A stretch of DNA of 29,259 bases from Acidobacteriota bacterium (GTDB lineage Bacteria > Acidobacteriota > Vicinamibacteria > Vicinamibacterales > Vicinamibacteraceae): the NCBI GenBank assembly GCA_023429845.1, contig JAEZCY010000379.1, positions 1 through 29,259 of the forward strand, read 5' to 3'. Position numbers and translations under genes: made by a program. The number at the start of each line of letters is the position of its first letter. The stretch's first letter is position 1. Positions 1 through 10,470 of this stretch are shown in pieces. The notes beneath the pieces are model-generated. The model worked only from the letters and a program-made list of their open reading frames with translations. It was not told the DNA's origin and did no database searches.

Positions 1-3
1 AAC

Positions 4-32
4 GGGCGCGCTCGGCGAGCGCGCCCTTTCTT
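4..32 (+). terminator. Rho-independent terminator of an upstream gene
   Basis: A perfect 10-bp GC-rich stem (4-13 with 17-26, arms GGGCGCGCTC and GAGCGCGCCC) closes a GGC loop and is followed by TTTCTT at 27-32. The T-rich run lies on the plus-strand side, so it ends a plus-strand transcript that begins outside the window. rpoD converges on it from the other side; in that direction there is no U-run, but the hairpin could still slow polymerase. Confidence 0.8.
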
Positions 33-41
33 GCTTTCGAC

Positions 42-127
42 ATGCCCGCATGCCCGCATGCCCGCATGCCCGCGTTCCCGCGTTCTCGACATTCCCGCAT
101 TCCCGCATTCCCGCATTACCATTCGCC
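42..127. repeat. Octamer repeat field (CATGCCCG / CATTCCCG)
   Basis: Near-perfect tandem octamers: first CATGCCCG units (42-73), then variants with GTTCCCG, a TTCTCGA interruption, and CATTCCCG units from about 90. The same vocabulary returns at 28741-28920 and 29165-29259. Open frames through it translate to low-complexity P/A/H/R strings and are not genes. From here to 167 I see nothing else; this is the 3' flank of rpoD. Confidence 0.85.
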
Positions 128-167
128 TTCCCGCATTGCACGGGCCGGTGGGAACGCTGCGGCCGTG

Positions 168-1930
<1,763 letters not shown>

Positions 1931-1934
<4 letters not shown>

Positions 1935-3700
1935 TTCAGGTCCTCGGTCTGTTCCAGCTGTTTTGCCAGCTCGAGCTTTCGCCTTTGGAGGGTCCGCAGG
2001 CGTGCGCTGGTCTCCGCCGTTGGCGGCCCCTGCAGTGCGTCGACTTCGAGATTCAGGGCGACCAGATCGGCTTTCAGCCGTCGCCTCTGGATGTCCTCGA
2101 CGCACACTGCGGCCGGCTGGACGGCCTCCCCGCTCATCGTCAATCCGGTGACCCACCGGCGCTCCTCTTCTGTGAGACGTGCGAGGAGTTGGCCCGGCAG
2201 CTGGTCCGGGTCCTGCACGTCGATGCTCTGCACCAGACGAAACAACCGTTCGGTGCGCATGTGCCCGAGGTCGGCCTCCTCGAGCGCCCCCACAGCCGAC
2301 AGCGCCTCGTCCGGCGTTGTCAGCAGGCCGACAATAAGGTCCCGCTCCGCCCAGCTGAGTGGTACGGAGGACCTCCGCGCGGCTGGAGACAGTTCCACCT
2401 GCCTCGTTACTGCCGCCTTGCGAATCTCCTGCCGGATCGTGTCCTCGCCGACCTGGGCGCGGACCGACAGTCGATCCGCGAACTGATCGCGCGCGAGCGC
2501 ATCCGGGATTCGCGCTGCCACCGTCAGCATCTCGTTCAGGAACGCGACGCGTCCGGTGGAATCCTTCACGTTGTGCCGCGCCGCCGCACGGTCGAGCACG
2601 AAGTCGAGGTATGGCCGCGCCTGCTCGACCTGGATCCCGTAGGCGGCGCCACCATGCCGCCGCACGAACGTATCGGGATCTTCGCCCTCCGGCAGCAGGG
2701 CCACGCTCACCTGGAACCCCTCTGTGACGAGGAGATCCCCTGATTTCACCGCGGCATTCTGCCCGGCGCCGTCGGCGTCGAAGTTGAGCACCACCTTCGA
2801 TGCGAACCGCCTCAGCGTCTGCGCCTGCGCTTGCGTCAGCGCCGTGCCGCTCGACGCCACCACCTGCGGCACGCCGCCCTGCCAGGCCTGCACGACGTCG
2901 AAGTACCCCTCCACTAATACGACGGCGCCGGCCTTCCTGATGGCGTGCTTGCTCAAATGCAGCCCGTACAGCACCCGTCCCTTCGTGTACAGGGGCGTTT
3001 CAGGCGAGTTCAGGTACTTCGGCACCTGGTCCTCGGTCATCGCCCGCCCGCCGAACGCCACCACCGATCCGCCCTCCCGGTGGATCGGAAACAGCAGACG
3101 GTTCCGGAACCGATCCACGACGCTGCCATCGTCGCGCTGGAGCGCGAGCCCGCCCCGCACCAACTGCTGCGGCGAGAACCCCTGCGACCCGAGATACCGG
3201 ATCAGCGCCTGCCGCGACCCGGGCGCGTACCCGATCCCGAACGTCTGGACCGCATCGTCGCGAACATCCCGCCGCTTCAGCAGGTCGCGGGCCGCCGAGC
3301 CGGCCGGGCCCGTCAACTGCTCGGCGTAGTACGCGCGCGCGAGCTCGTGAGCCTTCAACAGCGATTCGCGCTCCGCCTCCTCCGCGTGCGCCTCTGGCGA
3401 GGAGGGAGCTTCCGGGAGCACGATGCCGAACCGGGCGGCCACGCGCTTGACCGCGTCCTGGAACCCCACACCCTCCTGGAGTTCCACGAACTTGAACACG
3501 TCCCCGCCCTGGCCGCACCCGAAACAGTGAAAGAACCCCTTGTCACGATTGACCGTGAACGAGGGCGTTCGTTCGCCGTGGAACGGGCACAGGCCCTTGT
3601 AAGTGGCACCTGCGCGGCGCAGGGGCACGTACTCCTGCACCACCTGCACGATGTCGGACGCGTGCCGTATCTGGTCGATGAGCTCGCGCGGGTAGCGCAC
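1931..3700 (-). CDS. dnaG: DNA primase DnaG
   Basis: Makes RNA primers for DNA replication. The 589-residue product has the N-terminal CHC2 zinc finger (C38, H41, C59, C62 in GLCPFHGE and HCFGCG). It then has the primase core and a TOPRIM fold with EGYFD at 264-268 and NFDADGAG at 306-313, the metal-binding acidic residues. The less conserved C-terminal part (from about 430) matches the position of the helicase-binding domain. The start is GTG, 9 nt after the mutS2 stop; the GGAG inside the last mutS2 codons serves as ribosome binding site. The stop overlaps the rpoD start. Length is normal for the family. Confidence 0.97.
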
Positions 3701-3709
3701 CGGCCGTCC

Positions 3710-6208
3710 CTACTCCTTCAGCTCGACCAGCGTCACCGCGCTGCCGCCCATCTCGTTTGGCGCCGGAGCGGCCCGCAACACCAGCGGGTGGCCCGTGAGG
3801 TAGCCGCTCAGCGCCTGCCGGAGCCGTCCGGTCCCGTGACCGTGGATGACGCGCACCGTGCGCAGCTCCTGCATCGCCGCCTCGTCCAGGAACTTGTCCG
3901 CGCGATCGATCGCCTCGTCTACGGTGCAGCCGATCACGTTGAGGTCGGCCCCGGTGCCGCTCTTCTCAGGTCTCGCCGCGAGGCGCACGGTCACTGCCGG
4001 CGCTGGAGCCGTCGGCGCACCGCCCACCCGGCGCAGCTCACCGAGCCTGACCCGCATGCGCTTGCCGTTCACATCCACTTCGGCGTCGCGGCCCGACAAC
4101 GACGTCACCACCCCGTGCAGGCTCAGCGGCCCGACGGTCACCCGGTCTCCCACCTTCGCGGCGACGCCCGCTCCTCCCGCCACAGCTTCGGCAGGCGGAC
4201 CCACCATGGCACCGGCAGACGCGGCGCCTTTCCGGTCACCGCCAGGCGACGCGCCCTCCCGCAGACGGTCGGCGATGGCGTCGAGTGCCGCCCGTGCAGA
4301 CACACGCAGGTCGCCCGTCACACCGGTGGGGAGGGCGGCCAGGTGCTTCTGCTGCTTCTTCTCCAGTGCGGCAGCCTGCTGCCGCAGGTCGGCCACGACC
4401 TTGTCCACCTCGGCCCGCGCGTCCCGCAGCTGTTCGTTCAGCCGCTGTTCCAGCTTGCGCGTGAACTGCGCCTCCCGTTCGCGGAGCCCGTCCTCGCGTG
4501 CTCGCAGCTGGCGCTCCGAGGCCTCGGCCTGCGCGCGGGCCTGACTGGCCAGCCGGCGCTCGTGGTCGAGCGACTGCAGCTCGCGGTCGAGCTTGGCCAT
4601 CTGCTCGGACAGTCGCGCATCGTTCTCGTTGCGCCAGGCGGCGGCGGCTTCGAGCACCGGCCGCGGCATGCCCAGCCTCGCGGCGATCTGGAAGGCAAGA
4701 CTGCCGCCGGGCGACCCGTAGATGAGCCGGTAGGTCGGGGCGAACGTCTCGGACTCGAAGCCGAACGCGGCGCACGTCACGCCCGGCGTGCCCGTGGCGT
4801 ACGACTTGATCGTCTCGTAGTGCGTCGTCCCGACAACGAGCGCACCCCGTCGCCGGAAGTGGTCGATGATTGCCACTCCGAGCGCGCCGCCCTCGACCGG
4901 GTCCGTGCCGTTGCCGACCTCGTCCAGCAGCACCAGCGCCGGAACCTTCAGGGCGCGGTCCATCGACACGATGGACGTCATGTGCCAGGAAAACGTGCTG
5001 AGGTTGGCCGCGATCGACTGCTCGTCGCCGATGTCGGCAAACACGCTCCGGAACACCGGCAGCCGCGAGCCGGCCTCGGCCGGCACGAAGATGCCCGCCT
5101 GGGCCATGAGCACCGCCAGGCCCGCCGTCTTGAGCGCCACCGTCTTACCGCCGGTATTGGGCCCGGTGATCACCAGCACCGTCGACGGCGGAACCACGAG
5201 CAGGTCGCTGGCCACGGGCTCGGTTTCGCGGGGCACGCGCCCTTCGCTGGCGGGCAGGCGCCTGGTCACCGCCGGGATCAGCAGCGGATGACGTGCATGC
5301 CGCAACTCCAGACGGCCATCGTGCGACAGGCCCGGCCGCACGCCGTTGAACGACATCGAGAAGCGCGCCCGCGCCTGGATCACGTCGAGTTCGGTCGCCG
5401 CGTCGAGGGTCTTCTGCAGATCGGCCGCCCGCGCGCGGTATCCGTCGGTGAGCGCCAGCAGGATGCGCCGGACCTCTTCGGCCTCCTGCTCCTCCAGCGC
5501 GACGATGTCGTTGTTGACCTCGACGGTGCTGAGCGGCTCGAGGTAGAGCGACTGGCCGCTCGCCGACGCGCCGTGAATCAGGCCGGGAATCGCGTTCCGG
5601 TGCTCGGCACGGACGACGAGCACGTAGCGGCCGCTGCGCTCGGTGACCACCTGCTCCTGCAGGTACTTGGCCGTGTCGCGTCCGCGCAGGAACGACTCGA
5701 GGGTGCCGCGCAGCCGCTGTCGTTGCCGGCGCAGCTTGTCGCGCAGTGACGACAGGGCGGGGCTCGCCTCGTCCACGACATCGCCATGCTGGCTGATCGC
5801 CTTGCGCACGCGTGCGTTCTCGTCCGAGAAACGGCAGGTGCGACGAGCAACGGCGGCCAGTGCCGGCAGCCGGGTGGCCGCGCGCTCCACGAGCGCCGCG
5901 GTGCGATCCACGGAGTCGAAGAAGTCGGCGAGCGCGAGCAACCGGATCGGCTCGAGCGGATGCCCCTGCATCGCCAGCCCGTCGACGGCGCCGGCGACCG
6001 CCTCGCCGGCTCGAAGCGGCAGGGTCTGGTGGTCCTGCAGCAGGAGCTGCGCTTCCCCGGTAAGATCCAGCGCGTCGGCGACCTTCACCGGATCCACCGA
6101 CGGCGTCAGCTGCTCCAGGCGACACGCTCCCGCCGGCGTGACGGCGTACGAACGCACCACGGCCGCGATCAGGTCGAACTCGAGAGCGCGGAGAGTCGTG
6201 GCGTGCAT
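3710..6208 (-). CDS. mutS2: Endonuclease MutS2 (Smr-domain MutS homologue)
   Basis: MutS2-type ATPase, known in other bacteria for suppressing recombination and, in Bacillus, for rescuing collided ribosomes. The 832-residue product lacks the MutS mismatch-recognition domain. It has the core/clamp region, Walker A GPNTGGKT (349-356) and Walker B LVLLDE (425-430), then a long coiled coil (about 530-620). A KOW-like segment (VGDRVTVGPLSLHGVV) follows, and a C-terminal Smr domain ends with the conserved HGHGTG. The usual LDLRG entry of Smr reads ADLNVIG here, a moderate change at a motif tied to nuclease activity. ATG start. First gene of the cluster with dnaG and rpoD, an arrangement differing from the classic rpsU-dnaG-rpoD operon. 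Confidence 0.95.
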   Translation of the reverse strand: MHATTLRALEFDLIAAVVRSYAVTPAGACRLEQLTPSVDPVKVADALDLTGEAQLLLQDHQTLPLRAGEAVAGAVDGLAMQGHPLEPIRLLALADFFDSVDRTAALVERAATRLPALAAVARRTCRFSDENARVRKAISQHGDVVDEASPALSSLRDKLRRQRQRLRGTLESFLRGRDTAKYLQEQVVTERSGRYVLVVRAEHRNAIPGLIHGASASGQSLYLEPLSTVEVNNDIVALEEQEAEEVRRILLALTDGYRARAADLQKTLDAATELDVIQARARFSMSFNGVRPGLSHDGRLELRHARHPLLIPAVTRRLPASEGRVPRETEPVASDLLVVPPSTVLVITGPNTGGKTVALKTAGLAVLMAQAGIFVPAEAGSRLPVFRSVFADIGDEQSIAANLSTFSWHMTSIVSMDRALKVPALVLLDEVGNGTDPVEGGALGVAIIDHFRRRGALVVGTTHYETIKSYATGTPGVTCAAFGFESETFAPTYRLIYGSPGGSLAFQIAARLGMPRPVLEAAAAWRNENDARLSEQMAKLDRELQSLDHERRLASQARAQAEASERQLRAREDGLREREAQFTRKLEQRLNEQLRDARAEVDKVVADLRQQAAALEKKQQKHLAALPTGVTGDLRVSARAALDAIADRLREGASPGGDRKGAASAGAMVGPPAEAVAGGAGVAAKVGDRVTVGPLSLHGVVTSLSGRDAEVDVNGKRMRVRLGELRRVGGAPTAPAPAVTVRLAARPEKSGTGADLNVIGCTVDEAIDRADKFLDEAAMQELRTVRVIHGHGTGRLRQALSGYLTGHPLVLRAAPAPNEMGGSAVTLVELKE

Positions 6209-6303
6209 GGGATGGAGCTGCGGGCCTGAACCGGCCTGCGGGGACGAACCTGCTAGGGTATCACGACTGACGCTTCGTTGTCTTTGCTTGACTCGGCCGT
6301 GGT

Positions 6304-6333
6304 TTGACGGTCAACGCTCGATCAATGTACCCT
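6304..6333 (+). promoter_or_regulatory. Candidate promoter for the glycosyltransferase gene
   Basis: TTGACG (6304-6309), an 18-bp spacer and TACCCT (6328-6333) preceded by TG make a plausible sigma-70 promoter in the 178-bp gap between divergent mutS2 and the glycosyltransferase. The -35 hexamer sits inside the near-palindrome TTGACGGTCAA. Motif match only. Confidence 0.4.
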
Positions 6334-6339
6334 GACCAC

Positions 6340-6359
6340 TTCGTGTGTCCGAACACGAA
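6340..6359. promoter_or_regulatory. Perfect inverted repeat in the glycosyltransferase leader
   Basis: Arms TTCGTGT (6340-6346) and ACACGAA (6353-6359) are exact complements around a 6-nt centre. The element begins about 6 bp after the candidate -10 box and ends 27 bp before the start codon. It could be a repressor operator or a small leader hairpin; the sequence does not decide which. Confidence 0.45.
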
Positions 6360-6386
6360 TTGTAGAGATACCGTGCCCGGCCGCCT

Positions 6387-7883
6387 ATGACCCTCCCGGA
6401 ACTCGCGATCCTCGCGGCGTACTTCTTCGTCCTGAGCATCCTGGCCTTCTACGGCTGGCACCGGTACGTCATGGTGTACTGGTACAAGCGGTACGCCGAC
6501 CACGTGCCAGGCCCGAGGCCGCAGCTGGATCCGCTGCCCGTCGTGACCATCCAGTTGCCCATCTTCAACGAGATGTACGTGACGGACCGGCTCATCGACG
6601 CGGTCTGCCGGATGGACTACCCGAAGGAGTTGATGGAGATCCAGGTGCTGGACGACTCCACGGACGAAACCGTGGACGTTGCGGCGCTGGCCGTCCGTCG
6701 GTGGCAACTCCAGGGCTTCAACATCCATCACCTGCACCGCATCGACCGCACCGGCTTCAAGGCGGGCGCACTCGAGGCCGGCATGGCTGTCGCCGACGGC
6801 CGCTACATCGCCATCTTCGACGCGGACTTCGTGCCGCCGGCCGACTTCCTGCGCCGGGCGCTCCCGCAGTTCGGCGACGCACAGGTCGGCATGGTGCAGG
6901 CCCGCTGGGGCCACATCAACGCGGACTACTCCACGCTCACAGCCATCCAGTCGATCATGCTGGACGGGCACTTCGTGCTCGAACACGGCAGCCGTAACCG
7001 TGCGGGCTGCTTCTTCAACTTCAACGGCACCGCCGGCATCTGGCGCCGCGAGGCGATCGAGACGGCAGGCGGGTGGCAGCACGACACGCTCACCGAGGAT
7101 CTGGACCTCAGCTACCGTGCGCAGCTGCATGGCTGGCGCTTCGTCTTCATGGAGGACGTCGTCACCCCGGCCGAGCTGCCGGTGGAGATGAACAGCTTCA
7201 AGTCGCAGCAGCACCGGTGGGCCAAGGGCTCGATTCAGACCTGCATCAAGCTCCTGCCGCAGCTGCTTGCCGCCGACCTGCCGTTCCGCGTCAAGGCCGA
7301 AGCCTTTTTCCACCTCAGCGCCAACTTCAACTACCTGCTGATGGTGGCGCTCTGCATCCTCCTGTTCCCCTCCATGTACGTGCGCTACAACATGGGCTGG
7401 TCGGAGATGCTGCTCATCGATATCCCGCTGTTCTTCGCCGCGACCTTCTCGGTGGTGAACTTCTACGCGTTCTGCCAGAAGCAGACGTATCCCCAGGACT
7501 GGACGACCCGCCTCAAGCACCTGCCGTTGCTCATGGCGGTCGGCATCGGGCTGTCGGTCAACAACACCCGGGCCGTGCTCGAGGCGCTGCTCGGCCGGCA
7601 GAGCGAGTTCGTGCGCACCCCCAAGCACGGCGTCGAGCGCAGGCAGGACGACTGGGTCGGCAAGAAGTACCACCAGATCATGCTGTGGCAGCCCCTGGTG
7701 GAAGTCGCGCTGGGGCTCTACTTCACGGGCACCGTGCTGTACGCGTTCGCCCACGGGATCTACGGCACCCTGCCGTTCCTCGTCCTGTTCCAGGTCGGGT
7801 TCCTCTACACCGGCGGCATGTCGCTGCTGCAGCAGTTCGGCGGCGACGAGGCCGAGCTCAGCACGCAGACCGCAGGCGAGTAG
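6387..7883 (+). CDS. Membrane family-2 glycosyltransferase (cellulose/mannan synthase-like)
   Basis: Processive-type beta-glycosyltransferase expected to add sugars from a nucleotide donor at the cytoplasmic membrane. The 498-residue product has one N-terminal membrane helix (about 5-24) and a cytosolic GT2 domain with all signature residues: VLDDS (88-91), DAD (145-147), TEDLD (236-240) and QQHRW (274-278, the QxxRW motif of processive enzymes). Four or five membrane helices follow between about 305 and 490. It resembles the CslA/mannan-synthase and glucosylceramide-synthase-like branch more than BcsA; no PilZ domain is visible. ATG start; no in-frame upstream alternative start fits. It is followed 28 bp later by a methyltransferase gene, so the two probably form an operon for a surface glycan or glycolipid. 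The sugar and acceptor cannot be told from sequence. Confidence 0.9.
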   Translation: MTLPELAILAAYFFVLSILAFYGWHRYVMVYWYKRYADHVPGPRPQLDPLPVVTIQLPIFNEMYVTDRLIDAVCRMDYPKELMEIQVLDDSTDETVDVAALAVRRWQLQGFNIHHLHRIDRTGFKAGALEAGMAVADGRYIAIFDADFVPPADFLRRALPQFGDAQVGMVQARWGHINADYSTLTAIQSIMLDGHFVLEHGSRNRAGCFFNFNGTAGIWRREAIETAGGWQHDTLTEDLDLSYRAQLHGWRFVFMEDVVTPAELPVEMNSFKSQQHRWAKGSIQTCIKLLPQLLAADLPFRVKAEAFFHLSANFNYLLMVALCILLFPSMYVRYNMGWSEMLLIDIPLFFAATFSVVNFYAFCQKQTYPQDWTTRLKHLPLLMAVGIGLSVNNTRAVLEALLGRQSEFVRTPKHGVERRQDDWVGKKYHQIMLWQPLVEVALGLYFTGTVLYAFAHGIYGTLPFLVLFQVGFLYTGGMSLLQQFGGDEAELSTQTAGE

Positions 7884-7911
7884 CGCGTCGGCCGCCGGGG
7901 CGCGAGGACGT

Positions 7912-9243
7912 TTGGTGCACCACGACGCCCTCATAGACGACAACCTCCGGACGCTGATTCCGCTGCTGCGGTGTCCGGCGTGCGCCGGCACGGCGTGGGC
8001 CGTCGAGCCGACGGCCGATTCGGCTCGGCGGGTGTGTTGTCGCGGCTGTGGCGCGACGCATGTCTACCAGGACGACGTGCTCCGCATCACGACGGCCGAC
8101 GAGCATCCCGAGGTCGTGAGCGAGCGGCGCTCGGTTGCCGCGGTCGAGCAGTCGCCCGAACTGGGCGGCTGGCGCCACGGCGGCGCAGCGGCCGCGGTGG
8201 ACGACCTGCAGCTGCGCCAGGCGTACCGCGCCCTGCCGTACGCCAACGAGCTGCCGCACTTCCAGCAACCCGGCTACTTCGTCAACGTTGCCCGCTTCGC
8301 CGCCGAGTTCGATCTCATCGTGGATCAGCTCTCGCGTGCGACTCTGGAACGTGGTTCCCGGGATCCGGCTCGCCCGTTCAGGCTCCTGGATCTCGGAGCC
8401 GACGGCACGTGGTCCACGGCCCGTCTCGCGGCGCGTGGCTTCGCGTGCGTTGCCCTCGACATCACCGATCATCTCGCCATCGCGCACGTCTACCGGGACG
8501 TGGCGCCGCCGTACGCGCTGATCAACGTGGACATGCACGAGCCGGTGTTCCGCGACGAGGCATTCGACGTGATCACGGCGTTCAACGTCATGCATCACTC
8601 GACCCGTCTCCACGGACTGGTCGGCAACATCGCGCGCATGCTTCGCCCGGGTGGCCTGCTCGGTTTCGTGGAGCCGTATGTCGAGAACGACGCGCAGAAG
8701 CAGGCCTTCGGCGACGCGCAGAAGGATGCGGGCATCAACGAGAACGTGCACACGCTCGAGGAGTGGAACGGGGCGATGACCGCGGCCGGCCTCTCGCTCG
8801 AGGCGTGGGGCCTCACCCTCTCGTTCAATGGCGTGTATCGGAAGGGTGGGCCGCCACGCGGCTTCTGGGACGATGCGTACCGCGTCGAGTTGCGTGCCGA
8901 ACCGGAACGCGCTGGCGTGCCGGGCGGAACCCCTGCGCGCTTCAGGGTGGAGGTCGCCAACCGCGGCACGACCATCTGGAGCAGTGCGCCGCCGAGGCCG
9001 ACGCGTCTCGGCTTCCACGTGCGACGGGTCACCGGGACCGGCGTCGAGATGGTCGCCTTCGACAACCCGCGCACCGAGCTCCGCGGCTTCCTGCCTCCGC
9101 AGCACTCCCAGACCTACGTCGTCGATGTCGCACTCGACGGGCCCGGCGAGTTCGAGATCGAATTCGACCTCGTCCACGAAACCGTGACGTGGTTTGCCGA
9201 CCGCGGCGCCGTCACCGCGAAGGCGCGGATCATCGTCGGCTGA
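7912..9243 (+). CDS. SAM-dependent methyltransferase with zinc-ribbon-like N-terminus and Ig-like C-terminal domain
   Basis: The 443-residue product has three parts. Residues 18-60 hold a Trm112-like/zinc-ribbon pattern (C21, C24, C43, C46 in RCPAC and CRGCG). Residues about 120-300 are a class I methyltransferase with motif I LLDLGADGTW (158-167), an acidic ALDITD (181-186), FDVITAFNVMHHS (218-230) and LRPGGLLGFVEP (244-255). Residues about 335-443 form a beta-rich region with VEVANRGTTIW, LPP and DLVHETVTWFADRG, like immunoglobulin-type domains found in some polysaccharide-processing proteins. The start is TTG at 7912 or the next codon, GTG at 7915. Its place 28 bp behind the glycosyltransferase suggests a role in modifying the same glycan or carrier. 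Substrate unknown; motif I is slightly unusual (GADG instead of GxGxG). Confidence 0.8.
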   Translation: MVHHDALIDDNLRTLIPLLRCPACAGTAWAVEPTADSARRVCCRGCGATHVYQDDVLRITTADEHPEVVSERRSVAAVEQSPELGGWRHGGAAAAVDDLQLRQAYRALPYANELPHFQQPGYFVNVARFAAEFDLIVDQLSRATLERGSRDPARPFRLLDLGADGTWSTARLAARGFACVALDITDHLAIAHVYRDVAPPYALINVDMHEPVFRDEAFDVITAFNVMHHSTRLHGLVGNIARMLRPGGLLGFVEPYVENDAQKQAFGDAQKDAGINENVHTLEEWNGAMTAAGLSLEAWGLTLSFNGVYRKGGPPRGFWDDAYRVELRAEPERAGVPGGTPARFRVEVANRGTTIWSSAPPRPTRLGFHVRRVTGTGVEMVAFDNPRTELRGFLPPQHSQTYVVDVALDGPGEFEIEFDLVHETVTWFADRGAVTAKARIIVG

Positions 9244-9254
9244 CGCTCACCCCG

Positions 9255-9285
9255 CACGTAGGCGTCGGGCCCTTGCCCGACGCGT
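9255..9285. repeat. GTAGG-hairpin intergenic element, copy 1
   Basis: GTAGG (9258-9262) leads into a perfect 9-bp stem, GCGTCGGGC (9262-9270) with GCCCGACGC (9275-9283), loop CCTT. A further GCCCGACGC occurs at 9293-9301. It lies just after the methyltransferase stop and could work as a transcript-end hairpin, though there is no U-run. It shares its plan with the elements at 10471-10586 and 22651-22702. Confidence 0.7.
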
Positions 9286-9317
9286 GGCCCTGGCCCGACG
9301 CGTTCAACGGCTGTTGA

Positions 9318-9323
9318 TATGCT
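9318..9323 (+). promoter_or_regulatory. Candidate -10 box for citrate synthase
   Basis: TATGCT lies 9 nt before the ATG. No good -35 is visible. A GAGG at 9324-9327 could instead act as ribosome binding site, so the leaderless reading is not certain here. Confidence 0.3.
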
Positions 9324-9332
9324 GAGGCGGCC

Positions 9333-10466
9333 ATGAGCACTGCAGCCAAAGCGGGCCTCCAGGACGTTGTCGCGACCTCGTCGGCCATCTGTTTCATCGA
9401 CGGCGACCGCGGCGTGCTGTCGTACTGCGGCTACGACATTCACGACCTCGCGCAATCGGCGACGTTCGAGGAAGTCTGCTACCTGCTGTGGCATCGCCGG
9501 TTGCCGACGCGTGCCGAACTCGGCGACCTCCACTCGCAGCTTGCCGCCGCGCGCGCCCTTCCCGATGGCGTCGTCCGCCTGATGCGCAGCCTGCCGCCGG
9601 CCGACGGGATGGACGTCCTCAGGACGCTGACCTCCGCGCTGTCGCACTACGACCCGGATGCGGCCGACAACAGCGCGGCCGCCAACTATCGCAAGGCCGT
9701 GCGCCTCACCGCGCAGATGGGCACGCTGGTGGCCAGCTACGGCCGGATGCTGCAGGGCGGCGGTCTCATCGCCCCCGACCCGGCGCTCGGACAGGCCGCG
9801 AACTTCCTCTACATGTTGAAGGGGGACCGGCCCGACCCGACGTCGGTGCGGGCCTTCGACATCGGGCTGATTCTCCATGCCGACCACGAGCTGAACGCGT
9901 CCACGTTCGCCGCGCGCGTGTGCGCCGCGACGCTCAGCGACGTCCACTCGGGCGTGGTCGCGGGCATCGGCACGCTCAAGGGGCCGCTGCACGGCGGCGC
10001 CAATGCCGAAGTGATGAAGATGCTGCTCGACCTCGGCGAAGACGCCAGCGATGAGCGGGCGGAGGCTTTCGTGCGCGCCAAGCTCGCACGGAAGGAGAAG
10101 ATCCCCGGCTTCGGCCACCGCGTCTACCGCACCGAGGATCCACGCGCGACGCACCTGCGGCGCATGTCGAAGGAACTCGGTGAGCGCGTCGGCCACCCGC
10201 GCTGGTTCGCGATCTCCCAGCGGATCGAGCAGGTCGTCACCGGCGAGAAGAAGCTGTTCCCGAACGTGGACTTCTACTCAGCATCCACGTACTACACGAT
10301 GGGTATTCCCATCGACCTCTACACCCCGATCTTCGCCGTCAGCCGGGTCTCGGGCTGGACGGCGCACGTGCTCGAGCAGCTCGCGAACAACCGCCTGATC
10401 CGTCCGCGCGCCGACTACACCGGCCCGACCTACCCGCAGCGGTTCGTTCCCCGGGATCAGCGTTAG
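9333..10466 (+). CDS. gltA: Citrate synthase (or 2-methylcitrate synthase)
   Basis: Condenses acetyl-CoA with oxaloacetate, the entry step of the TCA cycle; some close relatives use propionyl-CoA. The 377-residue product has the short type found in many Gram-positive bacteria, archaea and acidobacteria, without the N-terminal extension of E. coli GltA. Catalytic residues are in place: H220 (GPLHGGAN), H262 (GFGHRVYRTEDPRA) and D313 (NVDFYSA), plus HADHELNAS (182-190). No prpB, prpD or other propionate genes are nearby, so citrate synthase is the simpler reading, but the 2-methylcitrate alternative is not excluded. ATG start with GAGG 5 nt upstream. Stands alone between two repeat-containing gaps. 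Confidence 0.92.
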   Translation: MSTAAKAGLQDVVATSSAICFIDGDRGVLSYCGYDIHDLAQSATFEEVCYLLWHRRLPTRAELGDLHSQLAAARALPDGVVRLMRSLPPADGMDVLRTLTSALSHYDPDAADNSAAANYRKAVRLTAQMGTLVASYGRMLQGGGLIAPDPALGQAANFLYMLKGDRPDPTSVRAFDIGLILHADHELNASTFAARVCAATLSDVHSGVVAGIGTLKGPLHGGANAEVMKMLLDLGEDASDERAEAFVRAKLARKEKIPGFGHRVYRTEDPRATHLRRMSKELGERVGHPRWFAISQRIEQVVTGEKKLFPNVDFYSASTYYTMGIPIDLYTPIFAVSRVSGWTAHVLEQLANNRLIRPRADYTGPTYPQRFVPRDQR

Positions 10467-10470
10467 CCCA

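Noticed and set aside
42..127. Possible CRISPR array in the octamer field (also 29165-29259)
   Set aside because: Units are 8 bp and directly abutting, with no spacers of 25-40 bp and no cas genes in the window.
2945..5749. A 934-codon open frame opposite mutS2 and dnaG
   Set aside because: Long antisense frames are expected in GC-rich codon-biased DNA. Its product is low-complexity R/H/L-rich, while the opposite strand has clear MutS2 and DnaG motifs.
6261..7991. A 576-codon frame opposite the glycosyltransferase, and similar long shadows opposite lepA, hrpB and thiC
   Set aside because: No recognisable motifs, biased composition, and a well-supported gene on the other strand in each case.
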